In this document: one piece after another, positions 1-6,326 of the stretch
Position numbering within the stretch: the stretch's first letter is position 1
Layout: the number at the start of each line of letters is the position of its first letter
From: Caldifarciminota bacterium
Lineage (GTDB): Bacteria > Hydrothermota > Hydrothermia > B15-G9
Reading direction: 5' to 3'
NCBI GenBank assembly: GCA_027064565.1
Contig: JAMOPK010000185.1
Coordinates: forward strand, 1-12,407
DNA length: 12,407 bases
The notes under the pieces: model-generated
The model's database searches: none
What the model saw: the letters and a program-made list of their open reading frames with translations, nothing else
Told to the model about the DNA's origin: nothing
Program-made: the position numbers and the translations under genes

Positions 1-582
1 GGCCTGATGGGTGATCTTCTGCCTGTTGCGTGAGTCGTAGAAATCGATTCTGGCGTAGTGGTAGCCCGGCTCGATATTCGGCGGATAGGCGACGATGACG
101 TTGCCCTTGTGGATGTCCCGGGCCTCCACGGGCTGGTCGTCGATGACAATGTTCACCTTGTAATCGGGATCAGGCACGAAAAGGACGATGTTGGCCTCGC
201 CCGGCAGCACCACATCGCCGTCCGAGGGCATAAGCAGGGCAGGAGGCAGTTCCGCCGATACCGCTGGCTCGGCCCTGAAGAAAACCCTGACCGATGTCAC
301 CGCAATGATCAACAGCGTCGCAAGCGCGAGTCCGGCCTGAACCAGCCTGCTATGTCTTTTCTGGCGAACCATCCGGCCCCGCACATCTGCCATGAGTTGC
401 TGCGGGGATGGGGGAGTGGGGGAGAGGGCTTTCAATTTATCCCTCAGGAAAAGCTCGGTCTCGTAGATCGCCCGGCAATCCGGACATTCCTCGATGTGCT
501 CCCTCATGGCCCTTTCCTCATCGGGAGGGAGCCTCGATTCGAGGAAATCGTCCAATTTTTCCCTGAATTCCCTGCAGGTCAT
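1..582 (-). CDS. Anti-sigma factor with N-terminal zinc-finger (zf-HC2) domain, partial
   Basis: This is a membrane-anchored anti-sigma factor, expected to hold the sigma factor encoded just upstream inactive at the inner membrane. Its 194 codons are open to the window edge, so the C-terminus is missing. Residues 3-36 carry the zinc-associated anti-sigma signature: C3, then H29-x3-C33-x2-C36. A proline-rich linker (about 54-60) leads to a basic stretch (RQKRHSR) and one hydrophobic segment at about 80-98, giving an N-in topology. The rest (from about 105) looks like a beta-rich, possibly Ig-like extracytoplasmic domain. The start ATG overlaps the sigma stop codon as ATGA, and a GGGGTG stands 8 nt upstream. 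The zinc motif, the membrane segment and the sigma neighbour agree, so the class is secure. The signal sensed by the outer domain is unknown. Confidence 0.9.
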   Translation of the reverse strand, partial: MTCREFREKLDDFLESRLPPDEERAMREHIEECPDCRAIYETELFLRDKLKALSPTPPSPQQLMADVRGRMVRQKRHSRLVQAGLALATLLIIAVTSVRVFFRAEPAVSAELPPALLMPSDGDVVLPGEANIVLFVPDPDYKVNIVIDDQPVEARDIHKGNVIVAYPPNIEPGYHYARIDFYDSRNRQKITHQA

Positions 583-1175
583 ATCTGGATCACCCCTTTG
601 AGTTTGCGGGCAAGGCGATCCCTCGCCCTGTTCAACCTCGATTTGACTGTGCCCTCAGGAATCCCCAGTATCTCAGCGATCTCATCATAGCTCCGGCTTT
701 CCAAGTATCTCAGGATCACGATGTCCCGATATTTTGACGGGAGTTCGCCGATAGCTTCACGCACAATCCGGTTCAGCTCGTTTTGCTCCACGTGGTTGTA
801 TTCGCTGTGGCGCACCTCGGGTTCAGCCTTCAATTCGTCCAGAGATATGAATTTTTTCACTTTCCGCTTGAGCAGGAATTTGTTTGTGTGGTTCAGGGCG
901 ATCCTGTAGGCCCATGTGTAGAGGCTGGATTTCCCTTTGAATCCGGGCAGATTTTTGTAGACCTTGAGCAGCACTTCGGATGTCAGGTCCTTCGCATCCT
1001 CGTAATCGCCCACTTTCCAGTAAATCAGATTGAAGATTTTTTGGCCGTAATGCCTGACAAACTCCTCAAATACCCTGTCAACGTCCTCCTGTGCAATAAC
1101 TTTTCCATCACTCAACCCGCTGACCTCAATCTTTTCCTTTTTCTCGCCCGTGTATCCCAATGTTATGGCTCCCAT
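579..1175 (-). CDS. ECF-type RNA polymerase sigma factor (sigma-70 family)
   Basis: This is an alternative sigma factor that directs RNA polymerase to a specific promoter set. It has 198 residues. Region 2 spans about 36-105 and contains the DAKDLTSEVLLKVY and SSLYTWAYRIALN type motifs. There is no region 3. Region 4 spans about 133-191 with a helix-turn-helix (SYDEIAEILGIPEGTVKSR, 162-180). This is the layout of the ECF group. I chose the ATG at 1175 because GGAGG lies 5 nt before it; in-frame TTG (1196) and ATG (1193) further up lack such a site and fall inside a hairpin. The gene follows the fumarase beta gene by 42 nt and overlaps the anti-sigma gene by 4 bp, the usual arrangement for a sigma factor with its own regulator. 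The N-terminal extension of about 30 residues before region 2 is longer than in many ECF factors. Confidence 0.93.
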   Translation of the reverse strand: MGAITLGYTGEKKEKIEVSGLSDGKVIAQEDVDRVFEEFVRHYGQKIFNLIYWKVGDYEDAKDLTSEVLLKVYKNLPGFKGKSSLYTWAYRIALNHTNKFLLKRKVKKFISLDELKAEPEVRHSEYNHVEQNELNRIVREAIGELPSKYRDIVILRYLESRSYDEIAEILGIPEGTVKSRLNRARDRLARKLKGVIQI

Positions 1176-1180
1176 TGTTA

Positions 1181-1211
1181 CCTCCGGTTGCATCAATTTA
1201 GACGCAACCGG
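1181..1211 (-). promoter_or_regulatory. Hairpin overlapping the sigma-factor ribosome binding site
   Basis: In the minus-strand transcript, arms at 1201-1211 and 1184-1194 pair over 11 bp with one G-U wobble, around a 6-nt loop (TAAATT, written in transcript sense). The 3' arm ends in CCGG, and its last two bases are the first two of the GGAGG ribosome binding site (1181-1185) of the sigma gene. No U-run follows, so it is not a typical intrinsic terminator. It could limit translation of the sigma gene, protect the processed mRNA, or serve as a DNA operator. The stem is seen directly; the function is inferred. Confidence 0.5.
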
Positions 1212-1217
1212 GTTCCA

Positions 1218-1790
1218 TCATGGCAGAGCCTTCCGAAATTTCGCCCGCCCCTCGATATAGATGTCGTGTCCGTAAATGTCGTTGGCCACGATCACCGGGA
1301 AATCTTCAACGATAAGCTCCCGAATCGCCTCAGGCCCGAGTTCGGGGTAAGCTATGACCTGAGCGGATTTGATGCGCTTTGCCAGTAAAGCGCCGGCGCC
1401 GCCTGTGGCGACGAAATAGACCGCTTTGTGCTCCACGATGGCTTTTTTGACCTCTTCCGAGCGTTCGCCCTTGCCGATCATGCCCTTCAGGCCTGCCTTT
1501 AGAAGTTCAGGGGTGTAGGGGTCCATCCTGTAAGACGTGGTTGGCCCTGCGGCTCCGATGACGTGTCCCGGTGGCGCGGGTGAAGGCCCGCAGTAGTAGA
1601 TCACGGCCCCTTCTATCTCGAATGGTAGGGGCTGGCCCGACCTGATGGCCTCCACGAGCAGTTTGTGGGCGGCATCGCGCGCGGTGTAAATTTTGCCGGA
1701 AAGGAGCACCCTGTCGCTGACGTGGAGACCTTCAACATCCTCAACGGTGAGGGGCGTAGTCAGCCGAATGTAGCCTGTGATATCCATCAT
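1218..1790 (-). CDS. Class I (Fe-S) fumarate hydratase, beta subunit (C-terminal domain type)
   Basis: This is the beta subunit of a two-subunit iron-sulfur hydro-lyase, which reversibly hydrates fumarate to malate; the related L-tartrate dehydratase beta subunit is the main alternative. The 190 residues match the separate beta subunit rather than the long fused class I enzyme. Visible family motifs are SGKIYTARDAAHK (31-43), GPTTSYRMDPY (82-92), the MIGKG segment (104-108) and ATGGAGALLA further on. The alpha subunit, which binds the 4Fe-4S cluster, is not in this window, although it usually lies directly upstream. The start overlaps the rfaE1 stop by 4 bp; a second ATG follows immediately, and GAGGTG at the end of rfaE1 can serve either start. 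Co-transcription with envelope genes looks like operon packing rather than a functional link. Confidence 0.9.
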   Translation of the reverse strand: MMDITGYIRLTTPLTVEDVEGLHVSDRVLLSGKIYTARDAAHKLLVEAIRSGQPLPFEIEGAVIYYCGPSPAPPGHVIGAAGPTTSYRMDPYTPELLKAGLKGMIGKGERSEEVKKAIVEHKAVYFVATGGAGALLAKRIKSAQVIAYPELGPEAIRELIVEDFPVIVANDIYGHDIYIEGRAKFRKALP

Positions 1791-2782
1791 AGCACCTCGA
1801 TCTGGCTATACAGCTCATCCCAGTGATCGTCCACTGCCTGCATGAGTTCATCGGGCGACACGGTCGCTGCTCCCAATTTGGACACCTCGATCCCGGCGGC
1901 TATCGAGGCTAAGAGAGCAGCCTCATTCATCGTAAGCCCGGCAAGCATGCCCAGCACAGCCACGGCGATGACGGTATCGCCTGCACCTGTCACATCGAAG
2001 ACATCCCGCTTGTGGGCCGGGATGTGGACGATGCCGTCGCTATTGGAAAGATACATGCCGTCCTCGCCCGCGGTGACGAGAAGGTTCTGGGTCTCAAGCC
2101 TGTCGTGGGCCTCACGGATGGAGTTCATGAAATCGCTGGTGTTGTAAAACTGCCTGAGCATGGCATTGGCGAGCTCTTTCCTGTTCGGCTTGAACAGCTC
2201 CACGCCCCGATAGTTCCAGAAGTTTTGAAATTTTGGGTCAACTGCCCTGAGTTTTCCACTGAAGGCCGCAATACCTCTCTCAATCATTTCCTCGGAGAGT
2301 GCGCCCTTGTTGTAATCCTCGAAAATAACTGCGTCGATCCCGTCAATCAGCTCAGAAATCCTGTCCAGCATCCTGTCCCTTACATCGCTGTCGATGGGGT
2401 CGGTGCTCTCCCGATCAAGCCGCACGACCTGCTGTCGATGGGCGATTATGCGGGTTTTGACTGTTGTCGGGCGTTTCGGGTCCGTGACAATGCCCGAAGT
2501 GTCGACCCCTGAGGATTCCAGTATCGATTTCAATTCATCGGCAAATGGGTCATCGCCTACGACGCCGAACAGAACCACCTTTGCGCCCAATTCCACCAGG
2601 TTGAAGGCCACGTTCGCCGCTCCGCCGGGCCTGACCTCGCGCCTGTTCTGGAGGACAACGGGTACCGGCGCTTCCGGAGAAATGCGTTCGGCCGTTCCGA
2701 AGATGTATTCGTCCAGGATGAGGTCACCTATGACGGCCACTTTGAAGTCCGAAAATCTCTTGATGGCGTTTTTGATCCTCAT
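1787..2782 (-). CDS. rfaE1: D-glycero-beta-D-manno-heptose-7-phosphate kinase (PfkB family)
   Basis: This cytoplasmic sugar kinase phosphorylates D-glycero-D-manno-heptose 7-phosphate at O-1, an early step towards ADP-heptose for LPS core or other surface glycans. It has 331 residues and the PfkB/ribokinase fold. GDLILDEYIFG and ERISPEAPVPVV (19-43) are hallmark HldE/RfaE N-domain sequences, PGGAANVA (52-59) is the substrate-binding motif, and DVTGAGDT (263-270) carries the catalytic base D269. The protein stops where bifunctional HldE would continue into its nucleotidyltransferase domain, so the cytidylyl/adenylyl transferase (rfaE2/hldC) must be encoded elsewhere. It overlaps trxB and the fumarase beta gene by 4 bp on each side (ATGA), which implies coupled translation. 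The gene implies heptose-containing surface polysaccharide and thus an outer-membrane organism. Confidence 0.93.
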   Translation of the reverse strand: MRIKNAIKRFSDFKVAVIGDLILDEYIFGTAERISPEAPVPVVLQNRREVRPGGAANVAFNLVELGAKVVLFGVVGDDPFADELKSILESSGVDTSGIVTDPKRPTTVKTRIIAHRQQVVRLDRESTDPIDSDVRDRMLDRISELIDGIDAVIFEDYNKGALSEEMIERGIAAFSGKLRAVDPKFQNFWNYRGVELFKPNRKELANAMLRQFYNTSDFMNSIREAHDRLETQNLLVTAGEDGMYLSNSDGIVHIPAHKRDVFDVTGAGDTVIAVAVLGMLAGLTMNEAALLASIAAGIEVSKLGAATVSPDELMQAVDDHWDELYSQIEVL

Positions 2783-3738
2783 GAGTTGATGTATTCGTCG
2801 GCCGATGTGGCGGCAAGTGCGCCATCGGAAACAGCCGTTACAATCTGACGCAGGTCCTTAGACCTGACATCGCCTGCCGCAAATATTCCGGGCGTTTTTG
2901 TCCGCATCTTCTCGTCCGTGACGATGAATCCCGCTTCATCGGTTTCGACGAACTCTTTGAAAGGTCCGATGTTGGGGATCAGGCCGATGTAGATGAAAAC
3001 GGCGTCCACATCCAGTTTCTGGGTCTCACCGGTTAGCTTATTTTTGACCATCACTCCTGAGACCTTCCCGTCGCCGAGTATCTCGGTGACAACGGAATTC
3101 AGCACGAGGTTGATGTTCGGATGGTTCCTGACGCGGTCGCCCAGAACCTTCGCGCCTCTGAACTGATCGCGCCTGTGGATCAGGTAGAGCTTGTCCGTGA
3201 GTTTTGCGAGGTAAAGCGCTTCCGTGAGTGCGGATTCACCGCCTCCAACGACGGCTATGGGTTTGCCTTTGAAAAACGGGCCATCGCAGACGGCGCAGTA
3301 GGATACGCCTTTGCCCGTCAGCTCTTCCTCACCGGGCACGCCCAACCGGCGCGGGTTGCATCCGGTGGCGATTATCAGGCTTTTTGCCCGAAAGCTGTCG
3401 CCGTGATGGGTGAAAACCTCAAAGTCCTTTTCCCCGTGCTTGATAACCTTATTGACTTCCCTTGCGATGATCTCGGCGCCGGCGTTTTTGGCGTGTTCCT
3501 CGAACTGATGCGCGAGTTTTGACGCCTCAATGCCTTCGGGAAAGCCGGGATAGTTTTCGACGAAATCGGTCAGGGTCACCTGACCGCCCGGCGTTTCCTT
3601 TTCCATGACTGCTGTTTCCAGTTTGTATCTTGCGCCGTAAAGTGCGGCAGTCAAACCGGCAGGTCCACCACCGATTATGATGAGGTCGTATTCGGTTTTA
3701 GAGGCTCCAGAGGTCTCCTCCAGAACGAAGAATTGCAT
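2779..3738 (-). CDS. trxB: Thioredoxin reductase (NADPH)
   Basis: This flavoenzyme passes electrons from NADPH through FAD and a redox-active disulfide to thioredoxin in the cytoplasm. It has 319 residues. The FAD-binding GGGPAG is at 23-28, the active-site pair C148-A-V-C151 sits in a YCAVCDG context, the NADPH-binding GGGESA is at 165-170, HRRDQFR (188-194) binds the 2'-phosphate, and GDVRS near the C-terminus closes the FAD site. About 15 residues precede the usual start of the fold, but the first ATG is supported by a strong AGGAGGAGG site. The gene begins 1 nt after the stop of the binding-protein gene and overlaps rfaE1 by 4 bp. No thioredoxin gene is nearby, so its partner must be encoded elsewhere. 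Confidence 0.96.
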   Translation of the reverse strand: MQFFVLEETSGASKTEYDLIIIGGGPAGLTAALYGARYKLETAVMEKETPGGQVTLTDFVENYPGFPEGIEASKLAHQFEEHAKNAGAEIIAREVNKVIKHGEKDFEVFTHHGDSFRAKSLIIATGCNPRRLGVPGEEELTGKGVSYCAVCDGPFFKGKPIAVVGGGESALTEALYLAKLTDKLYLIHRRDQFRGAKVLGDRVRNHPNINLVLNSVVTEILGDGKVSGVMVKNKLTGETQKLDVDAVFIYIGLIPNIGPFKEFVETDEAGFIVTDEKMRTKTPGIFAAGDVRSKDLRQIVTAVSDGALAATSADEYINS

Positions 3739-3739
3739 T

Positions 3740-5044
3740 TCACCTCCTCCTTTTTGACCGTGCGCTTCTGATTTTCACCTCATGTGCAATGAGCTGGGCG
3801 GCCCTATCGAGCGCTTCGGCAGCGGGCATGACGCCCCTCAGGGCAGGCTCGAGGCCGTCCTCGGACAGAATGCGGCGCCCGGTGAACCAGGCCGGGTCCC
3901 GCGGCTCAAAAACGGCATAGTTTATTTGCTCATAGACATCCTTCATGCCTGGCACCTGTTTGAAGAACTCCTTGATCTGCGGGTCGTTGAGCGCTGATTT
4001 CACCACCGGCATGTAGCCCGTGTGAACCGACCAGTAGGCCTGCACGTCGGGCCTGTAGAAGTAGTTTACGAACTCCGCCGCCCTCTGCCGTTTCGGTTCC
4101 GGCACGGACTTCGAGCTGTAAAGCGCCACGTTGGTGCCTGAAATCACATAGACCTTTTTCCTGCCGTGCGGCACAGGGGCCACTCCAAGGTGGAAGTTGA
4201 TCTTTTTCTTCATGAAGGAATAGGAAACGACCGAGCCCAGCACCATGGCCACACGTCCCGCAGCGAAGTCATCCTGATGCTTGTAACCGGTCGTCAGGTA
4301 AGCACATCCATCCCTGAGGAGATCGACCATATACTGAAGTGCCGCAACGCCTTCAGGACCGTTGAACGCAGGCTGACCGTTCTCGTCGAACAGCCTGCCG
4401 CCGTTCTGGAAAAGCAGGGTCTCGAACGTCCAGACGTTGACGACGAATGCGTGACCGTAGATGTCCGGTTTACCGTCGCCGTCCGTGTCGATGGTCAATT
4501 TTTTGGCGATTTCCTTGAACTCGTCCCATGTCTTCGGAGGTCCGGGAATGCCGTATTTGTCGAAAAGGTCCTTGTTGTAGTAAAGTGCGAGGATGCTCTT
4601 GTTGAAAGGCAATGTGACGAGACTGTCGCCCCATGTGTTTTCGTCCCGGAAGACCGGGAACATGTCATCAATGGCTTCCTGAGAAATGGGTTTGCCATCG
4701 CCGATGTAATTGCTGAACGGAACGATCTTGCCCGCTTCGAGGAATTCGGCCGTCCATGAGCCATAGACCTGCGACATAGCTGGCGGCCTGTGTGCGGCCA
4801 CCGCGCCCATCAATTTCTGCGACAACGTGTTGTAATGCCCTAAATGCACGGAGACTATAGGCTCTTTGTCCGGTGTGGCACGGTTGAAGTCGTCGATAAT
4901 CTTGTCGAGTGTTTCTCCGAGCGGCCCGCCCATGGCGTGCCAGAACATAACGCCTTCCTGAGAGGGCGAGCTACCGCAGCCCACACCTATCACGATGTAG
5001 GCCAGAAAACCGAAAATTACGGGCATAAAAATCAATTTTTTCAT
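3740..5044 (-). CDS. ABC-type sugar/glycerol-phosphate extracellular solute-binding protein, family 1 (lipoprotein)
   Basis: This is a periplasmic or surface lipoprotein of the SBP_bac_1 family, which captures a sugar or glycerol-3-phosphate-like solute for an ABC importer. It has 434 residues. The N-terminus is a signal peptide (MKKLIF, then a hydrophobic stretch) ending in a lipobox-like GVGC with C23 as the likely lipidated residue; the -3 position is glycine, which is unusual. FWHAMGGPLGETLDKIIDDF (34-53) and LPFNKSILALYYNKDLF (145-161) resemble UgpB. A DTDGDGKPD loop (186-194) has the spacing of a calcium-binding loop. The C-terminus is very basic (SARSKRRR). GGAGGGG lies 9 nt upstream of the ATG. 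No permease or ATPase gene is in the unit, so the transporter partner is elsewhere or the protein acts differently. Confidence 0.88.
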   Translation of the reverse strand: MKKLIFMPVIFGFLAYIVIGVGCGSSPSQEGVMFWHAMGGPLGETLDKIIDDFNRATPDKEPIVSVHLGHYNTLSQKLMGAVAAHRPPAMSQVYGSWTAEFLEAGKIVPFSNYIGDGKPISQEAIDDMFPVFRDENTWGDSLVTLPFNKSILALYYNKDLFDKYGIPGPPKTWDEFKEIAKKLTIDTDGDGKPDIYGHAFVVNVWTFETLLFQNGGRLFDENGQPAFNGPEGVAALQYMVDLLRDGCAYLTTGYKHQDDFAAGRVAMVLGSVVSYSFMKKKINFHLGVAPVPHGRKKVYVISGTNVALYSSKSVPEPKRQRAAEFVNYFYRPDVQAYWSVHTGYMPVVKSALNDPQIKEFFKQVPGMKDVYEQINYAVFEPRDPAWFTGRRILSEDGLEPALRGVMPAAEALDRAAQLIAHEVKIRSARSKRRR

Positions 5045-5071
5045 GATTTTTCGCCCCTCCAGAAGTCAGTT

Positions 5072-6115
5072 TTAAAAGTTTTTGATATAGGTGAGTGCAT
5101 AGCGCCTGTTTGAGGACTCCTCGAATTGGTAAATCTTGGAGTCGTCTGCGATGTCGAATTTGAAGGATTTAAACTTGATGCCTCCGCCGAAAGTCAACCC
5201 TTCCCTCTTGCCTTCTTTGTCAACAAAGTAGCCTGCACGGACAAAAATCATGTCCATCAGGCCGTATTCGATTCCGACATGCTTGAATGCCTCCCGGACG
5301 ACGTAATACATCCCCTTATTTTGCAAATCATTTGTGATGCCAACGAGGACCTTGTTGACATCGGCGGAAACGGTGACCGAATGCACACCGGCGAACCTTC
5401 TCGTATAGGCGACTCCAAGCCTGAGTGTTCTCGGAAGGGGATCGACTTCTCCGTTCTCGGTGTATTTGAGGCCGGGACCGATGTTGGTCAACACGGCTGC
5501 CAACCTGATAGTGTCAAAGACAGGAAGAACCGGCTTGTAAAGCAGGCCGGCGTCCACAGCGAAGGACATGGCACTGCCGCCCTGACCGGGCTCATGAGTG
5601 ACCTGACGGATTATGTTGCCCGGCGCGAGGAAGCTGTAAATGAACTTAACGCTTGCCCCGACGCCGAGGTTTTCCTTTGCTTTGAACCCTGCTCCTACGT
5701 CCACAGCGAAGTCAAACGGCCTGAATGAGCCGATATAGACTCCGCCCTCATCATGGGCATCGATGTTGCCAAGTGTTAGATAGATGATGTGGCCGCCGAT
5801 GGCGCCACGTCCACCGGCAAGCGGATGAACGAAACCGGCAAACTCGTAATACATGTCGTCTGCAAGTTTCCTCAACCACGGTGCATGGATCATGGAAAAT
5901 TCTGTGTGATTAAAGAAACCCATTGCTCCCGGGTTGTAATAACTTGCAGTAGCATCATCAGCTATTGCGCTGAAGGCTGCACCCATAGCAGTTGCCTTAG
6001 CGCCCGGGAAGATGGTAAGGAACACGCCACCTGCCTGCGTGGCGTTGCCCCATACGCTAACGGGGTAGGCGATCACCCCCAGCGTTAGCAAAATGGCAAA
6101 AATTTTCCTCATCAT
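5072..6115 (-). CDS. PorV/PorQ family outer-membrane beta-barrel protein (UPF0164-like)
   Basis: This is a predicted outer-membrane beta-barrel of 347 residues. The N-terminus is a signal peptide (MMRKIFAILL core, likely cut near VWGNA). It is followed by the family signature: a GVFL segment, PGAKATAMGAAFSAIADDATASYYNPGAMG, then alternating strand-like segments to the end. PorV/PorQ proteins act with type IX secretion in Bacteroidetes and occur as barrels of unclear role in several FCB candidate phyla. I start at the ATG at 6115 because AGGAGG (6125-6130) is 9 nt upstream; the ATG at 6121 is only 3 nt away and an in-frame TTG at 6148 has no site. It is the first gene of the minus-strand unit, 27 nt before the lipoprotein gene, with its own promoter upstream. 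Confidence 0.85.
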   Translation of the reverse strand: MMRKIFAILLTLGVIAYPVSVWGNATQAGGVFLTIFPGAKATAMGAAFSAIADDATASYYNPGAMGFFNHTEFSMIHAPWLRKLADDMYYEFAGFVHPLAGGRGAIGGHIIYLTLGNIDAHDEGGVYIGSFRPFDFAVDVGAGFKAKENLGVGASVKFIYSFLAPGNIIRQVTHEPGQGGSAMSFAVDAGLLYKPVLPVFDTIRLAAVLTNIGPGLKYTENGEVDPLPRTLRLGVAYTRRFAGVHSVTVSADVNKVLVGITNDLQNKGMYYVVREAFKHVGIEYGLMDMIFVRAGYFVDKEGKREGLTFGGGIKFKSFKFDIADDSKIYQFEESSNRRYALTYIKNF

Positions 6116-6124
6116 TGCCATCAA

Positions 6125-6130
6125 CCTCCT
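6125..6130 (-). promoter_or_regulatory. Ribosome binding site deciding the PorV-like start
   Basis: AGGAGG on the minus strand lies 9 nt before the ATG at 6115 and only 3 nt before the ATG at 6121. This favours 6115 as the start and removes the 11 extra residues that a TTG start at 6148 would add in front of a normal signal peptide. Confidence 0.7.
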
Positions 6131-6168
6131 GAATATTAGATTTTTCAATGCGTTCAGCCGAATATCGA

Positions 6169-6185
6169 GGGATTATGATAACCCC
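6169..6185. promoter_or_regulatory. Imperfect palindrome over the minus-strand -10 box (possible operator)
   Basis: GGGATTA, a 3-bp centre TGA, then TAACCCC form 7-bp arms with one mismatch. The element covers the whole minus-strand -10 box and the predicted start point, a position where a bound protein would block initiation. Only the symmetry and position are seen; a regulator is inferred. Confidence 0.35.
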
Positions 6186-6203
6186 AACCCTACCACAGTT
6201 CAA
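6175..6203 (-). promoter_or_regulatory. Sigma-70-like promoter for the minus-strand envelope operon
   Basis: On the minus strand the -35 box is TTGAAC (6203-6198) and the -10 box is TATCAT (6180-6175), separated by exactly 17 bp. Transcription would start near 6168, giving a leader of about 50 nt before the PorV-like gene. The match is 4 of 6 and 5 of 6 to the E. coli consensus. A different promoter class, for example one used by the ECF factor of this operon, cannot be excluded. Confidence 0.6.
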
Positions 6204-6233
6204 CCTGCGTCGGAGCGGGCCATCCCCGTGGAA

Positions 6234-6252
6234 GCAATTGAGAGGTAATTGC
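6234..6252. repeat. Short inverted repeat upstream of the dxs promoter
   Basis: GCAATT and AATTGC are perfect 6-bp arms around a 7-bp spacer. The repeat ends 11 bp before the dxs -35 box and lies upstream of both divergent promoters. It is a possible regulator-binding site, but arms this short and AT-rich can arise by chance. Confidence 0.25.
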
Positions 6253-6263
6253 AACTGATTTGC

Positions 6264-6292
6264 TTGCTCGGTCATATTCTGAATCTTATAAT
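6264..6292 (+). promoter_or_regulatory. Sigma-70-like promoter for dxs-mcsA-mcsB
   Basis: TTGCTC (6264-6269) and a perfect TATAAT (6287-6292) are separated by 17 bp. Transcription would begin near 6299, leaving a short leader of about 28 nt. An AGAGGTG ribosome binding site (6315-6321) follows, 5 nt before the ATG at 6327. There is no room for a riboswitch in this leader. Confidence 0.7.
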
Positions 6293-6326
6293 TTTCGGCG
6301 AAGATCAAAAGTTGAGAGGTGAAAAA

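Noticed and set aside
1176..1196. Alternative sigma starts at TTG 1196 or ATG 1193
   Set aside because: Both lie within the hairpin and have no Shine-Dalgarno sequence, whereas GGAGG is placed 5 nt before the ATG at 1175.
783..1388. Plus-strand open frame opposite the sigma and fumarase genes
   Set aside because: It has no ribosome binding site or recognisable domain and spans two well-supported minus-strand genes and their gap.
4495..4764. Second minus-strand open frame inside the binding-protein gene
   Set aside because: It is a frame-shifted shadow within an uninterrupted, clearly recognisable SBP gene.
6057..6308. Small minus-strand open frame across the divergent promoter region
   Set aside because: It covers both promoters and the signal-peptide codons of the PorV-like gene in another frame, and shows no domain or start signal.
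6249..6326. TTG-initiated N-terminal extension of Dxs
   Set aside because: It would be translated through the promoter -35 and -10 boxes; the ATG at 6327 has a good ribosome binding site and fits the family start.
6116..6326. Riboswitch (for example TPP) ahead of dxs
   Set aside because: The predicted dxs leader is only about 28 nt and no conserved riboswitch core is visible in the intergenic region.
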